From Owenweeksia hongkongensis DSM 17368 (GTDB lineage Bacteria; Bacteroidota; Bacteroidia; Flavobacteriales; Schleiferiaceae), in NCBI RefSeq assembly GCF_000236705.1, contig NC_016599.1, forward strand, positions 3,596,001 through 3,660,000: a stretch of DNA of 64,000 nucleotides. The letters run 5' to 3'. The notes below the pieces were generated by a model, which saw nothing but the letters and a program-made list of their open reading frames with translations, had not been told where the DNA came from and did no database searches. Positions 53,462 to 62,098 of the stretch are shown here, piece by piece (position 1 is the stretch's first letter; each line of letters opens with the position of its first letter). The translations under genes and the position numbers were made by a program.

Positions 53462-53752
53462 ATGGCGCGCTGGCAGAGCACCAGGCAATATCGGCTTCGG
53501 CCGGGGTTCTTTGGATATCTCCATTTTCAGTTTCATGAGGTTGATATTTCCCGTTTCAAGCCGTTGATAGCCGTTGCTGAAAATCTTGATAACCCTTTGT
53601 CAATACCCGTTGATGCCGTTGCAACGGCTGATTTCGGTGGTGTGGGTTACTATTGTATTTCAATCTCTTCATTAAAAAGCAGTCCCTTGCGAGAATTTGC
53701 CGTTGCTATGTTAATGCAGGAGCCGTTGAAGTGGTTTCAACAGCAGCGGTGA
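53462..53752 (+). CDS. Doubtful small gene (96 aa)
   Basis: The frame is open from an ATG and gives a protein of mixed composition (RQYRLRPGFFGYLHFQFHEV). No family is recognised. Its DNA is rich in CCGTTG words, so the reading frame could be a by-product of that repeat. It has no clear ribosome-binding site. Confidence 0.3.
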   Translation: MARWQSTRQYRLRPGFFGYLHFQFHEVDISRFKPLIAVAENLDNPLSIPVDAVATADFGGVGYYCISISSLKSSPLREFAVAMLMQEPLKWFQQQR

Positions 53753-53945
53753 AAAAAGTGTAACTGTCTATAAATAGGGGGATTTGCTACGGATAGACTG
53801 TATCTCTGGTTTTGAGCAACGGTGCAACGGCTAAATTGAAACGGTAGTCTGATTGTTGAAAAAGCACATTGCCCCAAAAGATAAGTTAAGATCAACGGTT
53901 CTTAAAAGATTTGACTAATTTCAATGGTCACATTTATTCTAAAAA

Positions 53946-54584
53946 ATGTCAAATCAGATAGACTACAAAACCTATTACCGCAGCAAAGCTGCGGACAGCT
54001 TTAAGACTCGGTCAAAACTTTATATTTTTCAACAAGCGCTGCTGGGAAGAGAATTTAACTCAGAGAAAGTGAACACCTTTTTGGTTGAAAATGATTTGGT
54101 GAAAAAATATACCGCCCAATATTGGCAAAGAAATCACGAGGAAACAATTGATGGAAGTAGCTTATCAGTTGGTGAAGTTTATAATGAAATGGTTCGAATG
54201 GAGGTTGCTCACCTGGAGGAACTTAAAGTGCTACGTGATTGCTACATAAAGGAATTCTTTCCGGCTAAATTTGATTTTGATGAGTTTACAAAAATATGCG
54301 GTAGTGACCATTGTACTTATTGCAAGATCACTATGAGTGATATTGACACCCTTGCCAGCTGTTTGGAGCTTTTCAAAAAGAATGAACGGGGCTGGAAACT
54401 TGAAATGGATAGAAAGAATTCCAACTTTGAGTATTTACCAGAAAATGTGGTAATGGCTTGCTACTGGTGTAACAATGCCAAAACGGATGAATTTACCGAT
54501 GTGGAGTTTATGGTTGTGGGAGAAGCGATAGGTCAAGTTTGGAAGTCTCGATTGAATAAAGTTAAAAACAAGCCTAAGCTATAA
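53946..54584 (+). CDS. HNH-like nuclease-type protein at the type I RM locus
   Basis: This 212-aa protein ends with a pattern of HNH nucleases: CTYC at about 124-127, then LEMDRKNSNFEYLPENVV and ACYWCNNAKTDE, so two CxxC-type pairs frame a D-R-x-N core. The usual first His is replaced by Asp-Arg, so whether it cuts DNA is not certain. The N-terminal 110 residues are helical. It faces the hsdR gene, with 11 bases between the two stops, at the edge of a restriction locus; a defence role is plausible. Confidence 0.55.
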   Translation: MSNQIDYKTYYRSKAADSFKTRSKLYIFQQALLGREFNSEKVNTFLVENDLVKKYTAQYWQRNHEETIDGSSLSVGEVYNEMVRMEVAHLEELKVLRDCYIKEFFPAKFDFDEFTKICGSDHCTYCKITMSDIDTLASCLELFKKNERGWKLEMDRKNSNFEYLPENVVMACYWCNNAKTDEFTDVEFMVVGEAIGQVWKSRLNKVKNKPKL

Positions 54585-54595
54585 TAGCAAAGGAT

Positions 54596-57058
54596 TTACC
54601 CCGCTACATCCTGATACAAATGCTCTTGAAAACCTACGAAAGTTTCCCGAATACTTTTGATGTCTCCTAATTCCCGTTTTGCATCAGCAATGGCATTATA
54701 TTTCAAAATCAAAAGTGGTGTAAGCTTGGCATCATCCAACTCATTCACGCCCTCTTTTACATATTGTTCCAACACAAAATTCAAGAACTCTTGTTGCTTG
54801 GGGTCATAATCGCTTAGTTGAACTTTTGCCGATTCTGCCCGATCTAATCGAGGCACCAAATCTTTGTGATAAGCCACATAATTGAGAACATCGTATAGGT
54901 CACTATTCTCACCATGCACCAGTGCGCTTAAGTCATCCAGTTGCGCGCTGGTATATCCTTTTTCTTCAAGCTCCGTCATCAGTTTTTTTCGTGTGCCAGG
55001 TTGCGACCACAGTCGCCTCAATTCTTCTTCACTTCCGAAAAAAGAAGGAAGATCCCCGAATAACAACTTAATAAACTCGGATGCAGAAATAGGTTTTCCT
55101 TCAGGGCTCCAAAATGTGGTCTTAGCCGTTGCCGCAATCTCTAAAGCTTTACCGTTGGAGAGCTTCACTGTTACCATTTTCTTTGGAGGGTTTTCACACA
55201 CGCAAGGATCATTTCCGCACTCGCTACAAAGCTCTGGTTCTGGCTTCTCACAAATACATGGCTTCTGATCACAATTGTTGCATTGTGGACGTGTTCCTCC
55301 ACCCGTTGATGGTTCTGGTTCCAACGGTGGCCCATCCCATTCTGGATCTTTAAAATGTTGATGAGCTTTGGTAAAATCAAAAATGGTGAAGTAATCTTTA
55401 CCATCAAAAAGGCGGGTACCTCTACCTACAATCTGTTTAAACTCTACCATAGACTCTACAGGGCGAAGCAAAACGATGTTGCGAATTTCCGGTGCATCAA
55501 CCCCAGTGCTTAGCTTTTGCGAAGTAGTCAACACCGTTGGGATGCTTTTTTCATTGTCTTGAAAATCCCGCAAATGATTTTCGCCAATACTGCCATCATC
55601 AGCTGTTACACGATGACAATAATTAGAGTTATTACTATCCGCAATTTGGTTGATCAAATCTCTTATATAAGCTGCGTGAACCTGTGTGGCGCAAAACACC
55701 AAGGTCTTTTGATTTTGATTCAGCAAATCCATGAAATACTGAACTCGATAGCGCTCTACTTGCTCAATGATAATCTTGCGCCCATAATCCTTGTAAGTAA
55801 ATGTATCGCCTACTTCAGCTTCACCTTCTACTATATTGTCATCCTCAGTTATGGTGTACTCATCATAATTGGTTTGGATTTCTTTTACCCTGAAGGGGGA
55901 CAAGAAACCATCATTGATCCCTTCTTTTAGGGCATACTCATACACAGGGTCACCAAAGTATTTGTAGGTGTCACCGTTTACATCACGCTTGGGCGTGGCG
56001 GTTAATCCCAATTGAACTGCTGGTGAAAAGTAATCCATGATGGCACGCCACGAACTTTCATCATTGGCACCACCACGGTGGCACTCATCAATTACAATAA
56101 AATCAAAAAAATCTTTTGGGTATTGACCAAAGTTGAAGGATTTGTCATCATACTTTGCTTCGGGTTCAGCCGCCATGCCAAGCGTTTCATCATCCTGTTC
56201 TTTGTCTTCGCCATTTTGAGCGGAGGTCATAAACGTTTGGAAAATGGTAAAAAAGATGCTACCGTTTTTGGGAACCTTTCCTTTCTTCTTTATTTCCTTA
56301 GGGCTTATACGCACCTTTATGTTTTCGTCAATTGTATCAAAGGCATTGAATGCGTTAAATGCCTGATCGGCCAAAATATTTCTATCAGCTAAAAAGAGAA
56401 TGCGCGGTTTGCGCTGTCCGTCTCTTTTGAGGTTCCACGAAGCATGAAACAGTTTCCATGCAATTTGAAAGGACACGGCCGTTTTTCCGGTGCCCGTTGC
56501 TAAGGTCAAAAGTATTCTGTCTTTTTTGGTTGCAATAGCTTCCAGCACCTTAGTAATGGCATTGTCTTGATAATAGCGAGGCTGCCATGTGCCACTTCTA
56601 TCTTCGTAGGGAATGGCAAATAAACGCTCGGTCCAATTGGCTATTTCTACCTTGTATTCTTCTTTGGGTGTAGGGAAGGTCATTTCCCAAAGTTCATCAG
56701 GGGTAGGGAAGGTGCTAACATCTCCTTCACTGCCTTGCTCCATATCTACACCATATATTTTGAGGCCGTTGGTAGCATAGGTGTAACGAATTTTCAACCG
56801 CTCAGCATAATCTTTTGCTTGCCCTACACCATCGGTATAGTATATGTCCCTGGCCTTGGCTTCTACTATGCCAATTCTTCGATTTTTGTATTCAAGTACA
56901 TAATCCGCTTTTAAGGGCTGAGCTCTGCGGCTTTGGCCAATAAGCCGGCCTTGTGTAATAGGAAACTCCAAACGCAAACGACTACCTTCAACGGTACCCC
57001 AGCCTGCGGCTCTTAGGGCGGGTTCTATTAAATCATGTTTGGTTTGGGCTTCGTTCAT
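54596..57058 (-). CDS. hsdR: Type I restriction enzyme subunit R (HsdR)
   Basis: This 820-aa subunit translocates and cuts unmodified DNA in complex with HsdM and HsdS. It has a PD-(D/E)xK nuclease core (Asp52, EAK at 67-69), a Walker A GTGKT at about 189-193, DECH at 324-327, LGLTATPKRD as motif III, and VGRGTRLF as motif VI. It then has a double Cys cluster (CNNCDQKPCICE; CSECGNDPCVCE) at about 607-640, and a C-terminal helical EcoEI-type part that docks on HsdM. It is convergent with the HNH gene. It is split from hsdS/hsdM by the AlbA-type gene and a repeat-rich gap. Confidence 0.9.
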   Translation of the reverse strand: MNEAQTKHDLIEPALRAAGWGTVEGSRLRLEFPITQGRLIGQSRRAQPLKADYVLEYKNRRIGIVEAKARDIYYTDGVGQAKDYAERLKIRYTYATNGLKIYGVDMEQGSEGDVSTFPTPDELWEMTFPTPKEEYKVEIANWTERLFAIPYEDRSGTWQPRYYQDNAITKVLEAIATKKDRILLTLATGTGKTAVSFQIAWKLFHASWNLKRDGQRKPRILFLADRNILADQAFNAFNAFDTIDENIKVRISPKEIKKKGKVPKNGSIFFTIFQTFMTSAQNGEDKEQDDETLGMAAEPEAKYDDKSFNFGQYPKDFFDFIVIDECHRGGANDESSWRAIMDYFSPAVQLGLTATPKRDVNGDTYKYFGDPVYEYALKEGINDGFLSPFRVKEIQTNYDEYTITEDDNIVEGEAEVGDTFTYKDYGRKIIIEQVERYRVQYFMDLLNQNQKTLVFCATQVHAAYIRDLINQIADSNNSNYCHRVTADDGSIGENHLRDFQDNEKSIPTVLTTSQKLSTGVDAPEIRNIVLLRPVESMVEFKQIVGRGTRLFDGKDYFTIFDFTKAHQHFKDPEWDGPPLEPEPSTGGGTRPQCNNCDQKPCICEKPEPELCSECGNDPCVCENPPKKMVTVKLSNGKALEIAATAKTTFWSPEGKPISASEFIKLLFGDLPSFFGSEEELRRLWSQPGTRKKLMTELEEKGYTSAQLDDLSALVHGENSDLYDVLNYVAYHKDLVPRLDRAESAKVQLSDYDPKQQEFLNFVLEQYVKEGVNELDDAKLTPLLILKYNAIADAKRELGDIKSIRETFVGFQEHLYQDVAG

Positions 57059-57264
57059 CGTTGTTTTAGTTGAAAATCAAATAACCATCAAAAAGGAATG
57101 TACAGGTTATCAGTGCTTTTGCATAGTTATTAATATTTTTTGTCAAATGACCATCAAATAAGGCCCTTGTTAAAATCGAAACTGAACGCGAATTCTCTTC
57201 AAATACATTTTCAAGGATTTTATGTCACTTTGAGTTTGGTTCATTTTTACTTGTGACACATCAG

Positions 57265-57522
57265 TTGTGTTGCTTAGCTAGGGGTAAATGTTACTTGTTT
57301 TAGGTAAGTAGCTGAAAAACAATGGTTAATCCTTGATTGTTTTGTGTTGCTTAAGCAAGGTTTAATGTCACTTGAAGAAGTCTTTTTTGGGTCTGTTGCA
57401 CTCTTTTCATTTATAAATCAAAACACAATCAAGAAATAATAAGAAGTGAAGGGGGTTGTTTTTCAGTTGGTTGCATTCTTTTTAGTTCTTGTTTCTTAAT
57501 CGGAATCAAAACCCAATCAAGA
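57265..57522. repeat. Degenerate direct repeats in the hsdR upstream gap
   Basis: The 472-base gap 57059-57530 holds no gene. Two 33-base copies (57265-57297 and 57342-57374) share TTGTGTTGCTTA, then AATGT-ACTTG. A second pair (57416-57434 and 57504-57522) shares AATCAAAAC-CAATCAAGA. They are 77 and 88 bases apart and might be worn tandem copies or regulator sites for hsdR. Confidence 0.45.
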
Positions 57523-57530
57523 GATATCGC

Positions 57531-59000
57531 TTACGCCCAAATAGGTTCATAGCCACCTCGTGGATGCTCAGGGTCTGCTGCCTTTATTAGCTTGTTATCT
57601 AAAGCTTTCTTAATCACAGCAGATGCTTGAGCAGCATTGTGTTTTTCAATTCCAAATCGTTCGCATAGTGTTGAGTTTTTCATTTTTGCTCCTTCAAGAT
57701 ATTTCATAATGGAGTGTTGGTAGCAAGCTCGTGTTCGTTCAGAAACGGTCATGTCTGCAAATGTGCGAGGTGCAAACAAAATTACCCGCATAGAATGATC
57801 CATTTCCTGAAATTTTGGAGGAGGTAGTTGATTTACCTCCACACTCATGATTACTTTGTCCAGGCCGGTTCCTTGTTCTTCACACATGCCCATTCTTCGC
57901 ATAAGAGAGGCCAATGCCTCGTTTCTTGAACGGGGCGGCAAGTCGATCATTCTATCGGTTTGAACCAAAGATTTACCCGGGTTGGTAATTTCCAGACGTG
58001 TGTCAAAAAGTTCTACCAAAGGGCCAGTTCCGCTTATAGTCATGTCTTGATGTATCAGAGCGTTGGCTATGGTTTCGCGAATGGCTATTTCTGGAAACAA
58101 TAGTTGCTGGTTTCTTTGAGTACTACCTATATGTTCGTTTACAGGCAACAAGTTATTTATGTACGAAACAATTCCCGAAAAGGCATTTGCATAACCTTTC
58201 TTCCCGTCTATCCGTTGTTTTACCGTTGATGCTCTATTGTCTCCATCATAGGCTACAAACCGAATCCCTTTGCGAGAATGAGCTGAGCCAAAATCTTCCA
58301 GATTTTCAGCAAACAATATGGCGCCAAGATTGGTAATGTTCCAGTGTCCGCCCACATCTTTATTAATGATAGCATCTGCTGCCAGACGCTCTAAAATACC
58401 AGACCTGTTTTCTGGGAGGTTTTGTTTAGTAAGCTTAAAGTAAGAGGGATAGTCGATAAGTTTTACCACTTCATCTGCGGTAACAAATGATTTTGCTACT
58501 GCTTTTTCCCAATTGTAGGAACGCAGACTATTTATAAGTTTTTGATAATGCTCAGGGTAATCGGATAGGCGTGGTGTAGCGCTTCCAATTCGCAAATAGG
58601 CTGTTCTCTCAAACTCTACAGGTGTGGTATGTGTGGCCGGGATTTCTAATAGAACAAGTTTGCCGTCTGGGTGGTTTACTTGGCGAAAAGAAAAGGTGAT
58701 GCGCGGTGTAAGCATTTGTGACAGCCACATAGCTAAAACCTGATTGCCTTTAGTTTGAGTTTCGGGATTAAAAGTGGTGCCAACAATTTTTTGAGTGCCG
58801 TCCTCTACACCCCATAGCACATAAGCAAAATCTTTTTCTTGAATACGTGCTACATTAGATAGTGCAGAACATAGCTTACCGATCATTTCTGGTGATGCAT
58901 TATTATGCTTAAATTCTACACACCCGTTTTCAGTATTTCCAGATAGTAACTCATCTATCAATACAATGTCTCTGCGCATCTGTTGGTTTAAATCACTCAT
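57531..59000 (-). CDS. Schlafen/AlbA-type ATP-binding regulator-like protein
   Basis: This 489-aa protein has an N-terminal AlbA_2 (Schlafen-like) domain (GCVEFKHNNASPEMIGKLCS; then FAYVLWGVEDGTQKIVGTTF; AYLRIGSATPRLSDY) and, from about 300 on, a HATPase_c_4-type domain (EIAIRETIANALIHQDM, FDTRLEITNPGKSL, RNEALASLMRRMGMCEEQGT). A winged-helix end follows. Such proteins often lie in type I RM loci, where they are thought to control or add to restriction. Its ATG overlaps the stop of the hsdS remnant. Confidence 0.75.
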   Translation of the reverse strand: MSDLNQQMRRDIVLIDELLSGNTENGCVEFKHNNASPEMIGKLCSALSNVARIQEKDFAYVLWGVEDGTQKIVGTTFNPETQTKGNQVLAMWLSQMLTPRITFSFRQVNHPDGKLVLLEIPATHTTPVEFERTAYLRIGSATPRLSDYPEHYQKLINSLRSYNWEKAVAKSFVTADEVVKLIDYPSYFKLTKQNLPENRSGILERLAADAIINKDVGGHWNITNLGAILFAENLEDFGSAHSRKGIRFVAYDGDNRASTVKQRIDGKKGYANAFSGIVSYINNLLPVNEHIGSTQRNQQLLFPEIAIRETIANALIHQDMTISGTGPLVELFDTRLEITNPGKSLVQTDRMIDLPPRSRNEALASLMRRMGMCEEQGTGLDKVIMSVEVNQLPPPKFQEMDHSMRVILFAPRTFADMTVSERTRACYQHSIMKYLEGAKMKNSTLCERFGIEKHNAAQASAVIKKALDNKLIKAADPEHPRGGYEPIWA

Positions 59001-59080
59001 ATAGCACTTTCCTCTTTAATTAACTCTACCTGTACAAGCACCTTCTGTAAAAGGGTTTTTGAGGTTCTTAGGTTATTTAG
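58997..59080 (-). pseudogene. Remnant of a second hsdS 3' end
   Basis: In the frame that ends with the TGA overlapping the AlbA-type start, 27 codons read LNNLRTSKTLLQKVLV...ELIKEESAI. This matches the end of the intact HsdS (LNGLEDLKKSILQKAFAGEL IKEETE region). A stop precedes it in frame. It is the last piece of another hsdS copy, left by deletion or recombination. Confidence 0.75.
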
Positions 59081-59102
59081 TTAATTATCATTTACTTACC
59101 TG

Positions 59103-59130
59103 ATGTTCACGACATGCATGTCGTGAACAT
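59103..59130. repeat. 28-bp perfect palindrome between hsdS and its remnant
   Basis: The arm ATGTTCACGACATG is followed at once by its reverse complement, with no spacer. It begins 2 bases from the stop codon of the intact hsdS and ends 22 bases from the remnant. It might be a protein-binding or recombination site, or a cruciform-forming hairpin; it lacks a T run, so it is not a normal terminator. Confidence 0.6.
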
Positions 59131-59131
59131 A

Positions 59132-60430
59132 TTATTTAGTTTCATACTCCACACCCGGCTCTGCCGCCACCTGCAATATACTTTCAGTTTCCTCTTTTAT
59201 CAACTCCCCAGCAAAGGCTTTTTGTAAAATGGATTTTTTAAGGTCTTCTAAGCCATTTAGTTTAGCAGAATAATGACGAACCAATTGGTTGCGGTTATTT
59301 GATAATGCCTCAATCAATAATCTTAGCTCTCTTTGTCTTTCTACTGGTGGAAGTGGCACCGGCAGTTTCTTTAAATCACCAATAGATAAATTAGGTTGCA
59401 TTAGAGTATTTACGTTATCAAGTACATAGTTGTATACTCGATTAGAGCTGAAAAAATAGAATAGATAGTCTCTGTCAACTAATTCGAGGTTGGGAACAAT
59501 AGCTGCAACTCGTTGATTTAATAAAGAGTTATGATAGCTCTTTGGAACTTGGGCAACTTTTAACCCTCCTGAAATAATTGTACGAGTTAGTGCCAAAACT
59601 AAGTCGCCCTCATGAACTTTTACTTTTGAATATTCTTCTAAATATGAAGAAGGTAAGTTATTTGAGGAATCCTCCACAAATTCCATGATTCCAACATTGG
59701 TGATCTTAATTGCCTTTATATCATTCTCAGCTGAAAAATCTTTGCTCTTAAAGCTGTAGCCGTTTATTACTTCAGTTATATCCTCAATACTCTTCTCCTC
59801 CCAACCATCACCGTCCTGTCCTGAGCCTGTCGAAGGGTGGCTAAATATTTCATTGAGCTTGGATTGAAAAAGCTCTTTAGCGTTTTGGATGTTCTTTTCA
59901 ATATTGGCCTTGGCCTGGTCTATAGCCGCAAAGGCTTTGTCCAGTATCGCCACGATTTGTTTTTGCTCGGTGAGGGGTGGGATGGGAACAGGGAATTTTC
60001 TAACTGTTCCAACGTTAAGATTTCCAACACCTGAACTGGTGATGCTGTTTGTAGCAAGAGTTTTAACTTCATGAGAATTGAGATAATACTTTAAGAAGTA
60101 ACTGCTTAATATATCCTTTTTAGGTTTAATTAAGGTTAAACTAACGAATATGCTGAATTCAATCTCCTCTTCAATAACTGCCGCTTCACCGTAACTTCCT
60201 ACACGAGTATAGAGTATATCTCCAACTAAAGGTTTATTTTTCTTTGTTAGTTCGTGATGATTTTCCTCAGTTATACAATTGTAATCTTCATAAATAATCC
60301 GCCCTTCTTTTACATTCTTTGCAGACAAAAATGGAACTCCATCATCAACATATTTCGGTCTTGCCGCAACCCCGCATGTAATAAGGTTGCATGCCTCAAG
60401 CATTGTTATTCTTTTCCAGCCCTCTTTCAT
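59132..60430 (-). CDS. hsdS: Type I restriction specificity subunit (HsdS)
   Basis: This 432-aa subunit sets the DNA target. Two target-recognition domains are seen (about 1-150 and 220-370), each followed by a conserved helix: ILDKAFAAIDQAKANIEKNI (about 165-190) and the C-terminal LIEALSNNRNQLVRHYSAKL, then DLKKSILQKAFAGELI. The linker holds SHPSTGSGQDGDGW (about 198-211), coded by a dispersed-repeat-like word (59812-59839). Its start overlaps the end of hsdM by 4 bases. The paired remnant at 58997-59080 indicates past hsdS rearrangement. Confidence 0.9.
   Translation of the reverse strand: MKEGWKRITMLEACNLITCGVAARPKYVDDGVPFLSAKNVKEGRIIYEDYNCITEENHHELTKKNKPLVGDILYTRVGSYGEAAVIEEEIEFSIFVSLTLIKPKKDILSSYFLKYYLNSHEVKTLATNSITSSGVGNLNVGTVRKFPVPIPPLTEQKQIVAILDKAFAAIDQAKANIEKNIQNAKELFQSKLNEIFSHPSTGSGQDGDGWEEKSIEDITEVINGYSFKSKDFSAENDIKAIKITNVGIMEFVEDSSNNLPSSYLEEYSKVKVHEGDLVLALTRTIISGGLKVAQVPKSYHNSLLNQRVAAIVPNLELVDRDYLFYFFSSNRVYNYVLDNVNTLMQPNLSIGDLKKLPVPLPPVERQRELRLLIEALSNNRNQLVRHYSAKLNGLEDLKKSILQKAFAGELIKEETESILQVAAEPGVEYETK
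59812..59839. repeat. Short dispersed-type repeat inside hsdS
   Basis: The minus-strand word TTCGACAGGCTCAGGACAGG is a palindrome-rich motif that I know as a common short intergenic repeat in many bacterial genomes. Here it lies in frame in the central linker of HsdS and codes for the residues STGSGQDG. No second copy was noticed in this window. Confidence 0.5.
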
Positions 60431-61881
60431 ATCAATTCTTTAATTGATTGAAGAATTGAATTGGTTTCTGCATCCAGCATTTCCATTTCTGCTAAAATTT
60501 CAGCTGGCGCACGTAGCGGAGCTTCTTCAGGTGTGTTGGGGTTTTTTACGCTAAGGTCTGCCGTTGCTTCGTCAATGTCTGCTACTTTCAGATTCCAGCT
60601 TTTTTCAGTTTCCTCTTGTGTTTTCTGTAACTCTACAAACTCCGCCATGTCCTTGTCGTTCAGTGGGTTGGTTTTACCCATGTTTCGGCCGGGGTCAAGC
60701 TGGTAGTACCATATCTTTTTGGTGGGTTCACCCTTTTGAAAAAAGAGTACCACCGTTTTTACACCTGCTCCCAAAAAAGTGCCGCCCGGCATATCCAAAA
60801 TGGTGTGCAGGTTACAGCTATCCAACAGCAATTTGCGCAAAGCAACGGCTGCGTTGTCTGTGTTGCTCAGCACTGTGTTTTTAATAACAACGGCTGCACG
60901 GCCACCCGTTTTCAGGCTCTTAATAAAGTGCTGCATAAACAGGAAAGCGGTTTCTCCCGTTTTTATGTCAAAGTTTTGCTGCACCTCGGGGCGTTCCTTA
61001 CCACCAAACGGTGGGTTGGCCAGTATTACGTGGTAGCGGTTTTTCTCCTGTATGTCGCGTATGTTTTCGCCCAGCGTATTGGTGTGTATAATGTTGGGCG
61101 CCTCTATGCCGTGCAGTATCATGTTCATAATACCAATCACATAGGCCAGGTTCTTTTTTTCCTTTCCGTAAAGGGTGTTTTCTTGTAGGGTTTTCAGGTT
61201 GTCGGTGGTCTTTTCCATGCGCTCATACATATAGTCGTATGCTTCGCAGAGGAAGCCGCAAGAACCGGCCGCACCATCATAAATCTTTTCGCCAATTTGT
61301 GGGTCAATCACATTTATCATGGCCCTAATCAATGGGCGAGGCGTATAATATTGGCCACCGTTGCGGCCCGCATTGCCCATGTTTTTAATCTTGCTTTCGT
61401 ACAAGTGGCTCAGCTCATGCTTATCCTTTGAAGAGCGAAACGGCAGTGCATCGGCATATTCTAAAATCTCACGTAGGTTGTAACCACTCTGTATTTTGTT
61501 TTTAAGCTCAGAGAAGATTTCGCCAATCTTGTATTCAATAGTTTGAGCATTATCTGCGGTCTGCTTAAATTTTGCCAAATACGGGAAAAGCTGTCCATCT
61601 ACAAAGGCCACTAAGTCTGGCCCGGTCATAGCTACATGATGATCCAACTTTCCATCTGCATCTTTGGGCATGGCCCAATTAGCCCAGCGAAATTCTTCAT
61701 TCAGAATATAACTGTATTCTTCGCCACGCAGCTCAGCTTCATCGGCTTTGTCCTGTTCAAGTTCATCCAGGTATCTCAGGAACATTACCCATGAGGTTTG
61801 TCCTATATAATCCAGTTCACTATCCGCTCCTGAATCTTTGTACAGGAGGTCATCTATATTTTTGAATGTTTGTTCAAACAT
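60427..61881 (-). CDS. hsdM: Type I restriction modification methylase (HsdM)
   Basis: This 484-aa subunit methylates adenine (N6) in the target set by HsdS. It has the N-terminal HsdM helical domain (FKNIDDLLYKDSGADSELDY, then TSWVMFLRYLDELEQ), the S-adenosylmethionine motif I as KIYDGAAGSCGFLCEAYDYM (about 200-220), and motif IV NPPFGG (about 292-297). Length and order are normal for the family. The gene has the first place in the operon hsdM-hsdS; a promoter is expected in 61882-62098. Confidence 0.9.
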   Translation of the reverse strand: MFEQTFKNIDDLLYKDSGADSELDYIGQTSWVMFLRYLDELEQDKADEAELRGEEYSYILNEEFRWANWAMPKDADGKLDHHVAMTGPDLVAFVDGQLFPYLAKFKQTADNAQTIEYKIGEIFSELKNKIQSGYNLREILEYADALPFRSSKDKHELSHLYESKIKNMGNAGRNGGQYYTPRPLIRAMINVIDPQIGEKIYDGAAGSCGFLCEAYDYMYERMEKTTDNLKTLQENTLYGKEKKNLAYVIGIMNMILHGIEAPNIIHTNTLGENIRDIQEKNRYHVILANPPFGGKERPEVQQNFDIKTGETAFLFMQHFIKSLKTGGRAAVVIKNTVLSNTDNAAVALRKLLLDSCNLHTILDMPGGTFLGAGVKTVVLFFQKGEPTKKIWYYQLDPGRNMGKTNPLNDKDMAEFVELQKTQEETEKSWNLKVADIDEATADLSVKNPNTPEEAPLRAPAEILAEMEMLDAETNSILQSIKELI

Positions 61882-62098
61882 TTAATCTTGTATTTGGGGA
61901 AAGGCAAATCTAAGGGATAGCCTTTAAAATTAAGGGTATTAATAAGCAGCGGTTTTGCGGGGTCATTTAGCTATCTCATAGTAGCGACAGAAAATCTCCG
62001 ACCTTCATAAAATCGTATGTGTTTATTTACTTCATACTTGGTTTGAAGTTAATAGGTATAAGATTTTTGATAAATGTCAATTTTAAAAATAAGAGAGG

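Noticed and set aside
53462-53752. Confident calling of the 96-aa frame as a gene
   Set aside because: Its bases are part of a CCGTTG-rich stretch, no ribosome-binding site or neighbour link is seen; kept only at low confidence.
59103-59130. Terminator after hsdS
   Set aside because: The palindrome is strong but has no T run and no loop bases, so it is not a standard terminator.
60461-61188. Several plus-strand open frames inside hsdM
   Set aside because: They are shadows of the conserved hsdM frame and show low-complexity composition.
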